Positions 1-7,937 of a stretch of DNA of 42,204 nt are shown here, piece by piece. The DNA is taken from contig JAKIVX010000015.1 of NCBI GenBank assembly GCA_022750335.1, positions 1 to 42,204 of the forward strand, given 5' to 3'. The notes beneath the pieces are model-generated. The model saw only the letters and a program-made list of their open reading frames with translations, did no database searches and was not told where the DNA came from. The translations under genes were made by a program, and so were the position numbers. Position 1 is the first letter of the stretch, and each line of letters begins with the position of its first letter. Source of the DNA: Thermoplasmata archaeon (lineage in GTDB: Archaea > Thermoplasmatota > Thermoplasmata > Lutacidiplasmatales > UBA184).

Positions 1-2
1 CC

Positions 3-992
3 CGGGGCGTCTACTACTCCCACCGGGACCTGGGGCTGCTCCTCGACCAGTTCCAGAAAGGCTCCCCGTTCTTCCTCTACTCCGGTCGGGGTCCCTCGGG
101 TCCGCTGCACACTTCCCACCTGGTCTCGTTCGACCTCTGCCGGTGGCTGCAGAAGACCCTCGGGGTCCGGATGTTCATCCAGATCACGGACGACGAGAAG
201 TTCTGGGCGCGCTCCGGACTCACCCGTGAGGAGACGGCCTACTGGGGGATGGAGAACCTGTACGACATCCTCGCACTCGGGTTCGACCCGAAGCGGACCC
301 ATGTCTTCTTCGATTCGCGCTCGATCGCCGCGATGTACCCGCTCGCGATCCGGGTCGCGAGAAAGATCCCCTACTCGACCGTGAAGGCGGTGTTCGGCTT
401 CGAGCCGAGCACGAACATCGGACTCGTTTTCTACACCGCGCTCCAGACCGTACCCTGCTTCTGGCCCTCGTGGGCCGAAGGTCGGTCGGTCCCGTGCCTG
501 ATCCCCTGCGGGATCGACCAGGACCCCCACTTCCGCGTCACTCGGGACATCGCCGAAGGGCTCGGGTACCCCAAACCGGCGTTGCTGCACAGCCAGATGC
601 TCCCCGGTCTCCTCGGGGAGAACGCGATGAGCACCACCGGCGACCGGGAGGACAACGCCCTGTTCCTCAACGACAACCACTCGACGGTGGAACGCAAGGT
701 CCGCGGGGCCTTCACCGGGGGGCGCGCGACGGTCGAGGAGCAACGCCGGCTGGGAGCCACCCCCGAGATCTGTTCCGTCTGGGCGCTGTGGAGGACTCGC
801 TTTGCCAAGGACGACCGGGAATTCCAGGACGTGACCCGGGACTGCCGTTCGGGTGCGCTCCTGTGCGGGGAGTGCAAAGGGCGGGTGCTCGAGCGGATCC
901 ACGCCTTCTACGCCGAGCACGCCGAAGCGCGGATCAAGGTCCAGAGTTGGGCCGAGTCGACCATCATCACCGAGGCCCCCAAGGCCCTGTAA
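3..992 (+). CDS. trpS: Tryptophanyl-tRNA synthetase, 5'-truncated, with divergent class I motifs
   Basis: Class I tRNA synthetase that charges tRNA-Trp with tryptophan in the cytoplasm. The reading frame is open from base 3, so the N-terminus lies outside the window; 329 residues are seen. The archaeal/eukaryotic TrpRS pattern is clear: an SGRGPSG segment, then the HIGH-equivalent at bases 108-119, then the family hallmark ITDDEKF, and a C-terminal LLCGECK helix region. Two catalytic motifs are unusual. The HIGH-equivalent reads HTSH, with Ser where Gly is expected, and the KMSAS-equivalent at 624-638 reads AMSTT, losing the catalytic Lys. The gene may be a divergent main enzyme or a specialised paralogue. 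It faces a TPR gene convergently with 7 nt between stops. Family identity is firm; full activity is not. Confidence 0.9.
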   Translation, partial: RGVYYSHRDLGLLLDQFQKGSPFFLYSGRGPSGPLHTSHLVSFDLCRWLQKTLGVRMFIQITDDEKFWARSGLTREETAYWGMENLYDILALGFDPKRTHVFFDSRSIAAMYPLAIRVARKIPYSTVKAVFGFEPSTNIGLVFYTALQTVPCFWPSWAEGRSVPCLIPCGIDQDPHFRVTRDIAEGLGYPKPALLHSQMLPGLLGENAMSTTGDREDNALFLNDNHSTVERKVRGAFTGGRATVEEQRRLGATPEICSVWALWRTRFAKDDREFQDVTRDCRSGALLCGECKGRVLERIHAFYAEHAEARIKVQSWAESTIITEAPKAL

Positions 993-999
993 GCCGACG

Positions 1000-1731
1000 C
1001 TACAGGATCTCCGGTCGACCGTCGGAGCCGCGGGTCCGGGGACGTACCGACGCCGGGTAGGTCTCCTCGGGGAGTTCGGGCCCCCCGTTGACGGCCGTGA
1101 GCAGGCGGAGCATGGGACGGAAGAGGGAGTTCTGCGCCCGCGTCGGGTCGAGGGTGTAGGCGCGTTCGTACGCCGCGACGGCGGCATCCTCGTCCCCGAG
1201 GCTCAGCAGGGAGAGCGACAGGTCGAGCCAGCTCTTCGCCTCGCGCGACCCTTCGCGGGCGCCGGCCTCCTCCACATGGTCGTCGAACGGGGGGCGCGGC
1301 GTCGGGTCGTTCTCGTCGGCGGGGATCGAGCGAGAGAGAACGAGGGCCCGCTCGAAGGCGACGGAGGCGCTCGGCTCCTCGCCGGACTCCGCGAGCGCCA
1401 CTCCGAGACGGTGCCAGGCGACCATATCGTCCGGCGCGAGGGCGACGGCGCGTCGGTACGCACTGGCGGCGTCGGTCCACTCCTCGCGGAGCGAGCGCGC
1501 CACCCCCAGGTGGAACCAGGCCTCTCCGTTCGCCGGAGCGAGCTGTATGGCCCGGGCGAGGGCCGCCTCGGCCTCCGCAGCCCGGCCGATGTGCGCGAGA
1601 CTGATCCCGTAGTACGACCAGGCGGAGGCGTCGTTCGGCTCCTCTCGGATTACATCCAAGAACGCCCGCACGGCGCGGTCGTACTCCCCCCGAAGGAGAT
1701 AGTGAACCCCAAGGTCGGCGCGCTGGTTCAC
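1000..1731 (-). CDS. TPR-repeat protein
   Basis: Predicted soluble scaffold of about 243 residues built from tetratricopeptide repeats. Successive 34-residue units are visible with typical W/Y-G-A-P spacing, for example WSYYGISLAHIGRAAEAEAA, WFHLGVARSLREEWTDAASA and WHRLGVALAESGEEPSASVA, followed by a linker rich in Asp/Pro and a last repeat near the C-terminus. TPRs mediate protein-protein contacts; the partner is unknown. The start is uncertain: GTG at 1731 is the only plausible start after the promoter-like region at 1848, and no ATG lies in frame downstream of it. A longer minus-strand frame continues upstream, but it would run antisense through the ssb gene and is judged non-coding. No signal peptide or membrane span is seen. 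Confidence 0.7.
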   Translation of the reverse strand: MNQRADLGVHYLLRGEYDRAVRAFLDVIREEPNDASAWSYYGISLAHIGRAAEAEAALARAIQLAPANGEAWFHLGVARSLREEWTDAASAYRRAVALAPDDMVAWHRLGVALAESGEEPSASVAFERALVLSRSIPADENDPTPRPPFDDHVEEAGAREGSREAKSWLDLSLSLLSLGDEDAAVAAYERAYTLDPTRAQNSLFRPMLRLLTAVNGGPELPEETYPASVRPRTRGSDGRPEIL

Positions 1732-1847
1732 ACCCGGTCCGGGAGGCCGAGGGCCACCGGAGCCAAAAGGATGATGCCGGACCTGCCGCCCGCCGGCGGC
1801 GGAGCCTCGATGGTTATCCGACTTCGAAAATGAGGTGACCGAGCCCC

Positions 1848-1853
1848 TTATAT
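1848..1853. promoter_or_regulatory. TATA-like box between TPR gene and ssb
   Basis: CCTTATATGG is an AT-rich, nearly palindromic island in otherwise GC-rich DNA between two divergent genes. It could serve either strand. Predicted transcription starts about 25 nt away would leave leaders of roughly 90-125 nt for both genes, so the assignment is weak. Confidence 0.35.
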
Positions 1854-2005
1854 GGCCCGAATATCCATGCGGCGACAGAGGAATCCGCGAGCCGGTCCCA
1901 ATCGAGCGTCCCGCCCGTCCTACTTTTGCGACGAGTGTCCGCGAGACTGAGTAAGCTCCAAGGTTCCCACGCAACGCGAAACGCGAAGCAAAGAAGGCGA
2001 GACCG

Positions 2006-2548
2006 ATGGTGGACAAACCCCTGACAAAAGTGCGAGACCTGACGCCGAACTCGAAGCAAGTGAACGTGCTGGCCAAAGTGATCAGCATCGGAGAGCCGAA
2101 AGAGGTCATGGGCAAGTTCGGCGACCCCCGGAAGGTGTGCGAGGCCGTGGTCGGCGACGACACGGCGGTCATCACCCTGTCCCTGTGGAACGAGCAGATC
2201 GGCTCGATCCAAAAGGACGAGGTCATCCTCGTGGACAACGGCTACGTGTCCCTCGTTCGCGGACACATGCGCCTCAACGTGGGACGCTACGGCAACCTCT
2301 CGAAGTCGACGGAGGCTCTCGGCGAGATCAACCAGACGCTCGACATGAGCCAGCAAGAGTTCGAGAGCGAGCGCCGGTCGTTCGGCGGCGGCGGTGGCGG
2401 TGGCTACCGTGACCGCGGCGGAGGCGGCGGTGGCGGCGGCGGACGCTACGGTGGCGGCGGTGGCGGCTACGGTGGCGGCGGTGGCGGCGGCGGCACGGGT
2501 GGCGGCGGAGGCGGCCGGGAACGGTCCGACTCCTACAAGCGCTACTAG
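2006..2548 (+). CDS. ssb: Single-stranded DNA-binding protein, OB fold with Gly-rich tail
   Basis: Binds single-stranded DNA during replication, repair and recombination. Residues about 5-110 form one OB-fold domain of the crenarchaeal SSB / human SOSS-B type: KVRDLTPNSKQVNVLAKVIS opens the barrel and LSLWNEQ and NGYVSLVRGHMRLNVGRYGN are the typical middle and closing strands. Residues about 127-170 are a flexible Gly-rich tail broken by Tyr and Arg. The last residues are RERSDSYKRY, so the acidic protein-docking tip of bacterial SSBs is absent; a Gly/Arg/Tyr tail may instead contact nucleic acid or partners (inference). Length (180 aa) is normal for one-OB archaeal SSBs. A GC-rich hairpin follows the gene. 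Confidence 0.88.
   Translation: MVDKPLTKVRDLTPNSKQVNVLAKVISIGEPKEVMGKFGDPRKVCEAVVGDDTAVITLSLWNEQIGSIQKDEVILVDNGYVSLVRGHMRLNVGRYGNLSKSTEALGEINQTLDMSQQEFESERRSFGGGGGGGYRDRGGGGGGGGGRYGGGGGGYGGGGGGGGTGGGGGGRERSDSYKRY
2384..2515 (+). repeat. Low-complexity GGC/GGT tract encoding the Gly-rich SSB tail
   Basis: Almost uninterrupted glycine codons (GGC, GGT, GGA) broken by TAC, CGC and CGT. Such tracts are prone to slippage, so tail length may vary between strains or be mis-assembled. Confidence 0.85.
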
Positions 2549-2587
2549 ATCCGACCCCCCCTACGGACCTACACCCCCCAACCTTTT

Positions 2588-2609
2588 CCCCCGCCCCTCT
2601 GGGCGGGGG
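2588..2609 (+). terminator. GC-rich hairpin after ssb, possible terminator
   Basis: A perfect 9-bp stem (2588-2596 with 2601-2609) closes a CTCT loop about 40 nt after the ssb stop and just after a short TTTT run. Archaeal termination mainly depends on T-tracts, and none follows the stem, so the hairpin may instead protect the mRNA 3' end. Confidence 0.4.
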
Positions 2610-2628
2610 CCCCCCTCGCCGGAGAGTC

Positions 2629-2634
2629 TAAGTA
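2629..2634 (+). promoter_or_regulatory. Weak TATA-like box for the Lrp/RAM gene
   Basis: TAAGTA lies 33 nt before the ATG at 2662, near the spacing seen for leaderless genes elsewhere in the window. The box itself is a poor match. Confidence 0.3.
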
Positions 2635-2661
2635 GGGCCCTCCGCTCTCGCGCTCTCGTCC

Positions 2662-3324
2662 ATGGCCGACGATCCGCACGAGCTCGTTCTCTACGTCCAA
2701 TCCAAAAAGGCGGTCACGACCTTCTACCGTCCTCCGTCCCAGTCTCCGGCGGGAGGCTCCGTCCCTTCCAGCCCCGGTCGCGCCCCGGACGAGGAGTCCG
2801 TCAGCGACACCCCGGTCTTCTTCCTCTCCGACGATCAGGCCCGCTGCGTCGCGCACGTCGAGGAGACGGCCGCCCACCGAGGCTACCGCGTCCGCGTCGT
2901 CGACGTGGAAAAGGTGGGACGCCTCGAACGCCTCGTGGCCGAACGGCTGCGGGGCGTCCAGAACTTCCCGGTCCTCATCTCCCCGAAAGGCCCGCGGCTC
3001 GAAGGCGTCGACCAGTACACCGACGAGAAGCTCGCGGAGCTCATGCCGACCGAACTGAAGAGCGTCCGCGCGTTCGCCTACCTCAAGGTGCGGGGCGGAG
3101 ACCTGGACCGCATTCGGGCGCTGCTCGAGACCCTGCCCGAAGTGAAGGAGATGCATTTCCTGACGGGCGACTGGGACATCCTGGTCGTGCTCGAGTTTCC
3201 CTCGACCGATACGAACAAGCGCCGGGTGCTCGACTTCGTCACGGACCGGATCCGCGGCATCCCCGAGGTGCTGGACACCTCGACCGTGGTCCCCGAGTAC
3301 TCTGTCTCGAAGTTCCCACTCTGA
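2662..3324 (+). CDS. Thioredoxin-like domain fused to Lrp/AsnC RAM domain
   Basis: Unusual 220-residue two-domain protein. Residues about 50-127 look like a thioredoxin/glutaredoxin-type fold: a strand FFLSDD, a helix, a second strand VRVVDVEKVGRLERLV, then NFPVLI with a probable cis-Pro near 103, and a final strand. It has only one Cys (ARCVAH, about residue 62) and no CxxC, so a disulfide reductase role is unlikely. Residues about 134-216 match the Lrp/AsnC C-terminal RAM domain: VRAFAYLKVRGGDLDRIRAL, then HFLTGDWDILVVLEFPS and STVVPEYSV. RAM domains bind small ligands such as amino acids and oligomerise. There is no DNA-binding HTH, so it is more likely a ligand-sensing or adaptor protein than a classical regulator. 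It converges on carB with 24 nt between. Confidence 0.7.
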   Translation: MADDPHELVLYVQSKKAVTTFYRPPSQSPAGGSVPSSPGRAPDEESVSDTPVFFLSDDQARCVAHVEETAAHRGYRVRVVDVEKVGRLERLVAERLRGVQNFPVLISPKGPRLEGVDQYTDEKLAELMPTELKSVRAFAYLKVRGGDLDRIRALLETLPEVKEMHFLTGDWDILVVLEFPSTDTNKRRVLDFVTDRIRGIPEVLDTSTVVPEYSVSKFPL

Positions 3325-3348
3325 AGTCGGGGCGGCCCCCCCCGCAGC

Positions 3349-6300
3349 TTAGCGCCGGCTGCCGCGCCGTTTGCGACGGGGAACGACCGGGATCTCCCGT
3401 GAACCATGGGCGGGGGTCCCGTCCTCGCTCACTTCCTCCGTCCCGTAGAGCGCGTCGACCGTGACCGGGTGCTCTTCGAGCCAGGCCACGCCCTCGACAT
3501 AGGCACCGAACGCCTCCAGGCTCGTGAAGAGCGGGATCCCGAGCTCGACCGCGCGGCGCCGCAGGATGTACTCGTCCTCGAGCATCCGCTCGAACTTCTC
3601 CTGGGTGAGCGAGAGCGGAACGTTGAGCAGGAGGTCGATCCCGCCGCGGTCGATCTCCTCGAGCACATTCGGATGGCGGTCGGGTTCGGAGACCTTGTGG
3701 AGGATGCGGACTCCGCGGATGCCCCGGGAGCGCAGGAACGCCCCCGTATCCTCGGTCGCGGCGATGCGGAGGCCGAGCCCGCGCAGGCGTCGTGCGACGG
3801 GAAGGAGCTCTTCCTTGAGGAGTGGTCCGCCCACCGAGAGGAAGGCGGAGCCCCGACGGGGGATGAGTCGGACCCCGGTCGCGACCAGCGCCTTGACGAG
3901 CGCGTCCGCGAAGGTGGGGCCGAAGCAGGCGACCTCGCCGGTCGACTGCATCTCGACCCCGAGAAGCGGGTCGGAGCCCGTGAGCTGGAGGAACGAGAAC
4001 TGGGGGACCTTGACCCCGAAGCGCCCGGGCGGAAGTGGGGCGACCCCTTCGCGGGAGATCGGGCGGCCGAGCATCGCGCGCGCCGCCTCGCGCAGGAGCG
4101 GCACCCCGGTCGCCTTCGTGAGGAAGGGCAGCGAGCGGCTCGCCCGAAGGTTCAACTCGATGATCTGGTAGGCCCGGTCCTTCACCAGGAACTGGACGTT
4201 GAACGGCCCCCGGATCGCCAACGTGCGCGCAAGCTGGCGGGCCGCCGCGAGGAGTTGGGCTTGCACCTCCGGCGGCGTGTGCCGGGGAGGGAGACAGAAG
4301 ATCGCGTCGCCGGAGTGAACGCCGGCACGCTCCACGTGTTCGAGGATCCCGCCCACCAGGACGCGCTCGCCGTCCGAGATGGCGTCCAGTTCGACCTCGT
4401 CCGCCCCCTCGATGAATTTCGTGAGGACGACCGGGTGCTCGGGCGAGATGCGGGTCGCTTCCGAGAGGAATCGGCTCAGGTCGTGCCGTCCCCAGATGAC
4501 CCGCATCGCCTGGCCGCTCAGGACGTAGGAGGGTCGGACGAGGACGGGATAGCCGACCTCGTCCGCGAACCCGCTCGCCTCGTCCATCGTCGTGAAGGCT
4601 CGCCAGGCCGGCTGGGGGATGTGGAGCCGCTCGAGGAGGCTTGCGAAGCGGGCCCGATCCTCGGCCATGTCGATCGACTCGGGTGACGTCCCCAGGACGG
4701 GGATCCCGCACATCTGCAGGAGCGGCGTCAGGTTCTGGGCGAGTTGGCTGCCGACGCACGTGACGATCCCGCGGAACCGTTCCGCCTCGGTGATGTCCCG
4801 GACGCGTTCGAGCGTGATCTCCTCGAAGTAGAGCCGGTCGGATCGGTCGTAATCGGTCGACACCGTCTCCGGGTTCGAGTTGAGCACGGCGACCCCAGGG
4901 ACGCCCTCAGCCCGGAGTCCGTCGGCCAGGTTCATGGTCGACCAGTCGAACTCGACGCTCGAGCCGATACGGTAGGGGCCCGCCCCGACGACCAGGATCG
5001 AGCCCTCGGGCATCGGGCCCACGTCGTCCGCGTCGGCGCGGTAGGTGAGATAGAGGTAGTTCGTCCGGGAGGGCCACTCGCCCGCGAGCGTGTCGATCAT
5101 GCGGGTGTGCGGGCGGATCCCGGCTGCGAGCCGCCTTCGACGCACCTCCTCTTCGTCGAGGTGGAAGGCACGGCCGATCGCCCGGTCGGAGAGGCCGAGC
5201 TCCTTCGCCCGACGTACCAGGTCCGGGGAGAACGCGCCACCGGCCGCAGCGGAGAGTTCCCGGTGGACGGACTCGATCTCGCTGAGGCAGTCCACGAACC
5301 ACCGATCGACCCACGCGGTCCGGGCGATCTCCTCCGACGGGAGACCGGCCCGCAGCCCCTCGAGGATCGCGGTGAGGATGTCGGGCGTGGGACTCGCCAG
5401 GTCCGAGAGGATCTCGGCGGCGGGGCGGATCTCGGCCGGGGGGACCAGGTCAGCGCGCGGGTCGCTCATGCGGACCGCCTTCGAGAGCGCCTCGGGGAAC
5501 GACGCGCCGATCCCCATCACCTCGCCGACGGACTTCATCGCCGGACCGAGGCGCCGGTCGGCCCGCTCGAACTTGTCCAGGTCCCAGCGGGGGAGCTTCA
5601 CGACGACGTAGTCGAGGGCCGGTTCGAAGCAGGCGGTCGTCACGCCCGTGATCCGGTTCTTCAGTTCCGGGAGCGTGTAGCCGAGGGCCAGCTTGGCCGC
5701 GACGTAGGCGAGCGGGTAGCCGGTCGCTTTGCTCGCCAGCGCGCTCGAGCGCGACAGCCGGGCGTTGATCTCGATCGCGTAGTACTCTTCCGTCGTCGGG
5801 TTCAGGCAGAACTGGATGTTGCATTCGCCGATGATCCCGCACACCTCGACCGCGCGCAGCGCGGCCTGGCGAAGCATCTGATACTCGTAATCGGTCAGGG
5901 TCTGGCTCGGGGCGATGACGATGTTGTCCCCGGTGTGCACGCGCATGCTGAGGACGTTCTCCATGTTGCACACGGTAAGCGCATTCCCCCGGGCGTCCCG
6001 CACCACCTCGTACTCAAGCTGCTTCCAGGTGCCCACGTACCGTTCGAGCAGTACCTGTCCGACGGGACTGGCCCGCAGTCCGCGCGCGACGACCTCTCCG
6101 AGCTCGTCTGGGGTCCGGGCGACGCCGCCGCCCTTACCTCCGAGCGTATAGGCGACGCGGACCATCACGGGGAACCCCAGCACCTTCACCGCCTCCCGTG
6201 CCGCTTCGAGGGAGTAGACGGCCTTGCTCGGCAGGGTCGGGACCCGAGCCTTCGCCATCATCCGAACGAATTTCTGTCGGTCCTCGGTCGCCTTGATCGC

Positions 6301-6660
6301 CCAGAGCGGGGTGCCGAGCACGCGCGTTCCCGCGGCGCGCAACGCTCCCTTCTCCGCGAGCTGCACGCCGAGATTGAGCGCCGTCTGACCGCCGAACGAG
6401 ACGAGGATCCCGTCCGGTCGTTCGTCGGTCAGGATCGGTGCGACGAACTCGGGGACGAGGGGCTGGAAGTAGACCCGCCCGAGACGGGGCGGGTCCGTTT
6501 GCAATGTCGCGATGTTGGGATTCACGACGATCGTGTAGATCCCCTCCTCCTCGAGGGCCTTCAGGCACTGACTTCCCGAGTAGTCGAACTCGCCGGCCTC
6601 TCCGATCTTGAGGGCGCCGCTGCCGAGCAGAAGCACCTTGTGGGGAAGGGTGCGGGTCAT
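3349..6660 (-). CDS. carB: Carbamoyl-phosphate synthase large subunit
   Basis: Makes carbamoyl phosphate from bicarbonate, ammonia released by CarA, and two ATP, for pyrimidine and arginine synthesis. At 1103 residues it is full length. The order is complete: first carboxyphosphate ATP-grasp half (GSGALKIGEAGEFDYSGSQC at the start, GGKGGGVA, ECNIQFCLNP, EINARLSRSSALASKATGYP), an oligomerisation region, the second carbamoyl-phosphate half (VVGAGPYRIGSSVEFDWS, LNSNPETVSTDYD, NVQFLVKD), and a C-terminal MGS-like allosteric domain from about residue 960 (TEDTGAFLRSRGI, LLLNVPLSLTQEKFE). The two homologous halves are an ancient internal duplication typical of the family. Its ATG overlaps the carA stop by 4 nt, implying translational coupling. 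Confidence 0.97.
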   Translation of the reverse strand: MTRTLPHKVLLLGSGALKIGEAGEFDYSGSQCLKALEEEGIYTIVVNPNIATLQTDPPRLGRVYFQPLVPEFVAPILTDERPDGILVSFGGQTALNLGVQLAEKGALRAAGTRVLGTPLWAIKATEDRQKFVRMMAKARVPTLPSKAVYSLEAAREAVKVLGFPVMVRVAYTLGGKGGGVARTPDELGEVVARGLRASPVGQVLLERYVGTWKQLEYEVVRDARGNALTVCNMENVLSMRVHTGDNIVIAPSQTLTDYEYQMLRQAALRAVEVCGIIGECNIQFCLNPTTEEYYAIEINARLSRSSALASKATGYPLAYVAAKLALGYTLPELKNRITGVTTACFEPALDYVVVKLPRWDLDKFERADRRLGPAMKSVGEVMGIGASFPEALSKAVRMSDPRADLVPPAEIRPAAEILSDLASPTPDILTAILEGLRAGLPSEEIARTAWVDRWFVDCLSEIESVHRELSAAAGGAFSPDLVRRAKELGLSDRAIGRAFHLDEEEVRRRRLAAGIRPHTRMIDTLAGEWPSRTNYLYLTYRADADDVGPMPEGSILVVGAGPYRIGSSVEFDWSTMNLADGLRAEGVPGVAVLNSNPETVSTDYDRSDRLYFEEITLERVRDITEAERFRGIVTCVGSQLAQNLTPLLQMCGIPVLGTSPESIDMAEDRARFASLLERLHIPQPAWRAFTTMDEASGFADEVGYPVLVRPSYVLSGQAMRVIWGRHDLSRFLSEATRISPEHPVVLTKFIEGADEVELDAISDGERVLVGGILEHVERAGVHSGDAIFCLPPRHTPPEVQAQLLAAARQLARTLAIRGPFNVQFLVKDRAYQIIELNLRASRSLPFLTKATGVPLLREAARAMLGRPISREGVAPLPPGRFGVKVPQFSFLQLTGSDPLLGVEMQSTGEVACFGPTFADALVKALVATGVRLIPRRGSAFLSVGGPLLKEELLPVARRLRGLGLRIAATEDTGAFLRSRGIRGVRILHKVSEPDRHPNVLEEIDRGGIDLLLNVPLSLTQEKFERMLEDEYILRRRAVELGIPLFTSLEAFGAYVEGVAWLEEHPVTVDALYGTEEVSEDGTPAHGSREIPVVPRRKRRGSRR

Positions 6661-7802
6661 GGGCGTCGCTTCACCTTCGTAGCGAACCGGTCGAAGACGA
6701 ATCCGGCCTCTTGCGGGCCCGGGTGCCCTTCAGGGTGGCCCTGAAGCGCGAGGATCCGTCCGCTCCGGTCCCGCAGCCCCTCGAGCGTGCCGTCGTCCGG
6801 GTTGGTGGCCCACGGCGCGAGGACGGAGCCGGCCAGGGACTTCGGGTCGACCGCGTAGCCGTGGTTCTCGCTGACGATCAGCGCCCGCCCGTCCGAGAAC
6901 TGGATGGTCTTGTTCTGGCCGCGGTGGCCGTACTTGAGCTTGAACGTCGTGCCTCCGTGGGCCTGCGCGAGCAGCTGTTGGCCGAGGCAGATTCCGAGGG
7001 TCGGGAGCCCCCGATTCGCCGGTCGCCCCAGTTCCTCGATGGTCGCGGTGAGCTCGCTCGGGTCCCCGGGTCCATTTCCGACCAGAAGACCCTGGACCCG
7101 CCGTCCTTCCCACCGGGTCGGCACCTCGTGATCGTAGGGTAAGCGGAGGACCGAGACCCCGCGCTCGAGCAGGGCCCTCAGGATGCTCGACTTGATCCCG
7201 CAATCGAGCACGGCCACGAGCGGGCCCTTCTGGGTCTCGAGGACCGACGGTCGCTTCGGCGCGACCTGGTCCATGTAGCGTTCTTCGGAATAGGCCGGCG
7301 CGCGGCGGATCGCCGCCCGGAGCTCCGCGTCCGAAGGGCGGTGGTCCCGAGGGCCTACATCGAGCACGCCGCGCACCACTCCTTCGGAGCGCAGGTGTTC
7401 GGTCAGCCGACGCGTGTCGACCCCGAGGATGCCGGGGACGCCCTCCTTTTCGAGCCAACCATCGAGGGAGCGGTCACTCCCCCAGTGGTGGGGCCGCGTC
7501 GTCCCGCGCACGACCAGCCCGCGTACCTGCACGGCGTCGCTCTCGAGCTGGGGCAATCCGAACTGGTCCTTCGCGTGCGGCGGTGGGACGCCGTAGTTCC
7601 CGATCAGTGGGTATGTGAACGTCAGTATCTGGCCCCGGAACGAGGGATCCGTCAGCGACTCTGGATATCCGACCATCCCGGTCGTGAAGACGACCTCGCC
7701 GACCCGGCGCGTCGCTGCGCCGAACCCGACCCCGTCGAATCGAAGGCCGTCCTCGAGAAATAGAGTCCCCCCGAGCCGGTGCTGCTCGGCCTCCGCCACC
7801 AC
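6657..7802 (-). CDS. carA: Carbamoyl-phosphate synthase small (glutaminase) subunit
   Basis: Hydrolyses glutamine and channels ammonia to CarB. Residues 1-190 are the CarA N-terminal domain (FTTGMVGYPESLTDPSFRGQ) and residues about 194-370 a class I glutamine amidotransferase with the triad Cys272 (GICLGQQ), His356 and Glu358 (GHPEG). Length of 381 is standard. The start is GTG at 7802; a second GTG follows immediately. No Shine-Dalgarno sequence stands out. carA is the first gene of a carAB operon, and a TATA-like box lies about 45 nt upstream. Confidence 0.97.
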   Translation of the reverse strand: MVAEAEQHRLGGTLFLEDGLRFDGVGFGAATRRVGEVVFTTGMVGYPESLTDPSFRGQILTFTYPLIGNYGVPPPHAKDQFGLPQLESDAVQVRGLVVRGTTRPHHWGSDRSLDGWLEKEGVPGILGVDTRRLTEHLRSEGVVRGVLDVGPRDHRPSDAELRAAIRRAPAYSEERYMDQVAPKRPSVLETQKGPLVAVLDCGIKSSILRALLERGVSVLRLPYDHEVPTRWEGRRVQGLLVGNGPGDPSELTATIEELGRPANRGLPTLGICLGQQLLAQAHGGTTFKLKYGHRGQNKTIQFSDGRALIVSENHGYAVDPKSLAGSVLAPWATNPDDGTLEGLRDRSGRILALQGHPEGHPGPQEAGFVFDRFATKVKRRP

Positions 7803-7841
7803 GGGCGTTTGGAACCCGAAGAGAAGGAGGAGGGGTCCGCG

Positions 7842-7849
7842 GTTTAAGT
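7842..7849 (-). promoter_or_regulatory. TATA-like box of the carAB operon
   Basis: On the minus strand the sequence reads AACTTAAACC, the only AT-rich stretch between coxE and carA. Expected transcription start is near 7820, giving a short leader before the GTG at 7802. Confidence 0.5.
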
Positions 7850-7937
7850 TTTGCCGGGCGTCTGGGCCCTCGTCGGGTCCCGCGGAGGCCGGCGGGCCGA
7901 CCGCGATGTCGATACGGGCGCCGGACTCTCGACCGCC

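Noticed and set aside
1732-2238. N-terminal extension of the TPR gene across the ssb gene
   Set aside because: It would be antisense to the well-supported OB-fold gene and has no TPR pattern; GTG at 1731 suffices.
2384-2515. Short GGC/GGT units as a CRISPR or tandem-repeat array
   Set aside because: They are in-frame glycine codons of the ssb tail with no unique spacers. No CRISPR array was found anywhere in the window.
4744-6744. A 666-codon open frame antisense to carB
   Set aside because: High GC content keeps the opposite strand open; the product is rich in Arg/Asp/Gly with no domain, while carB on the other strand is complete.
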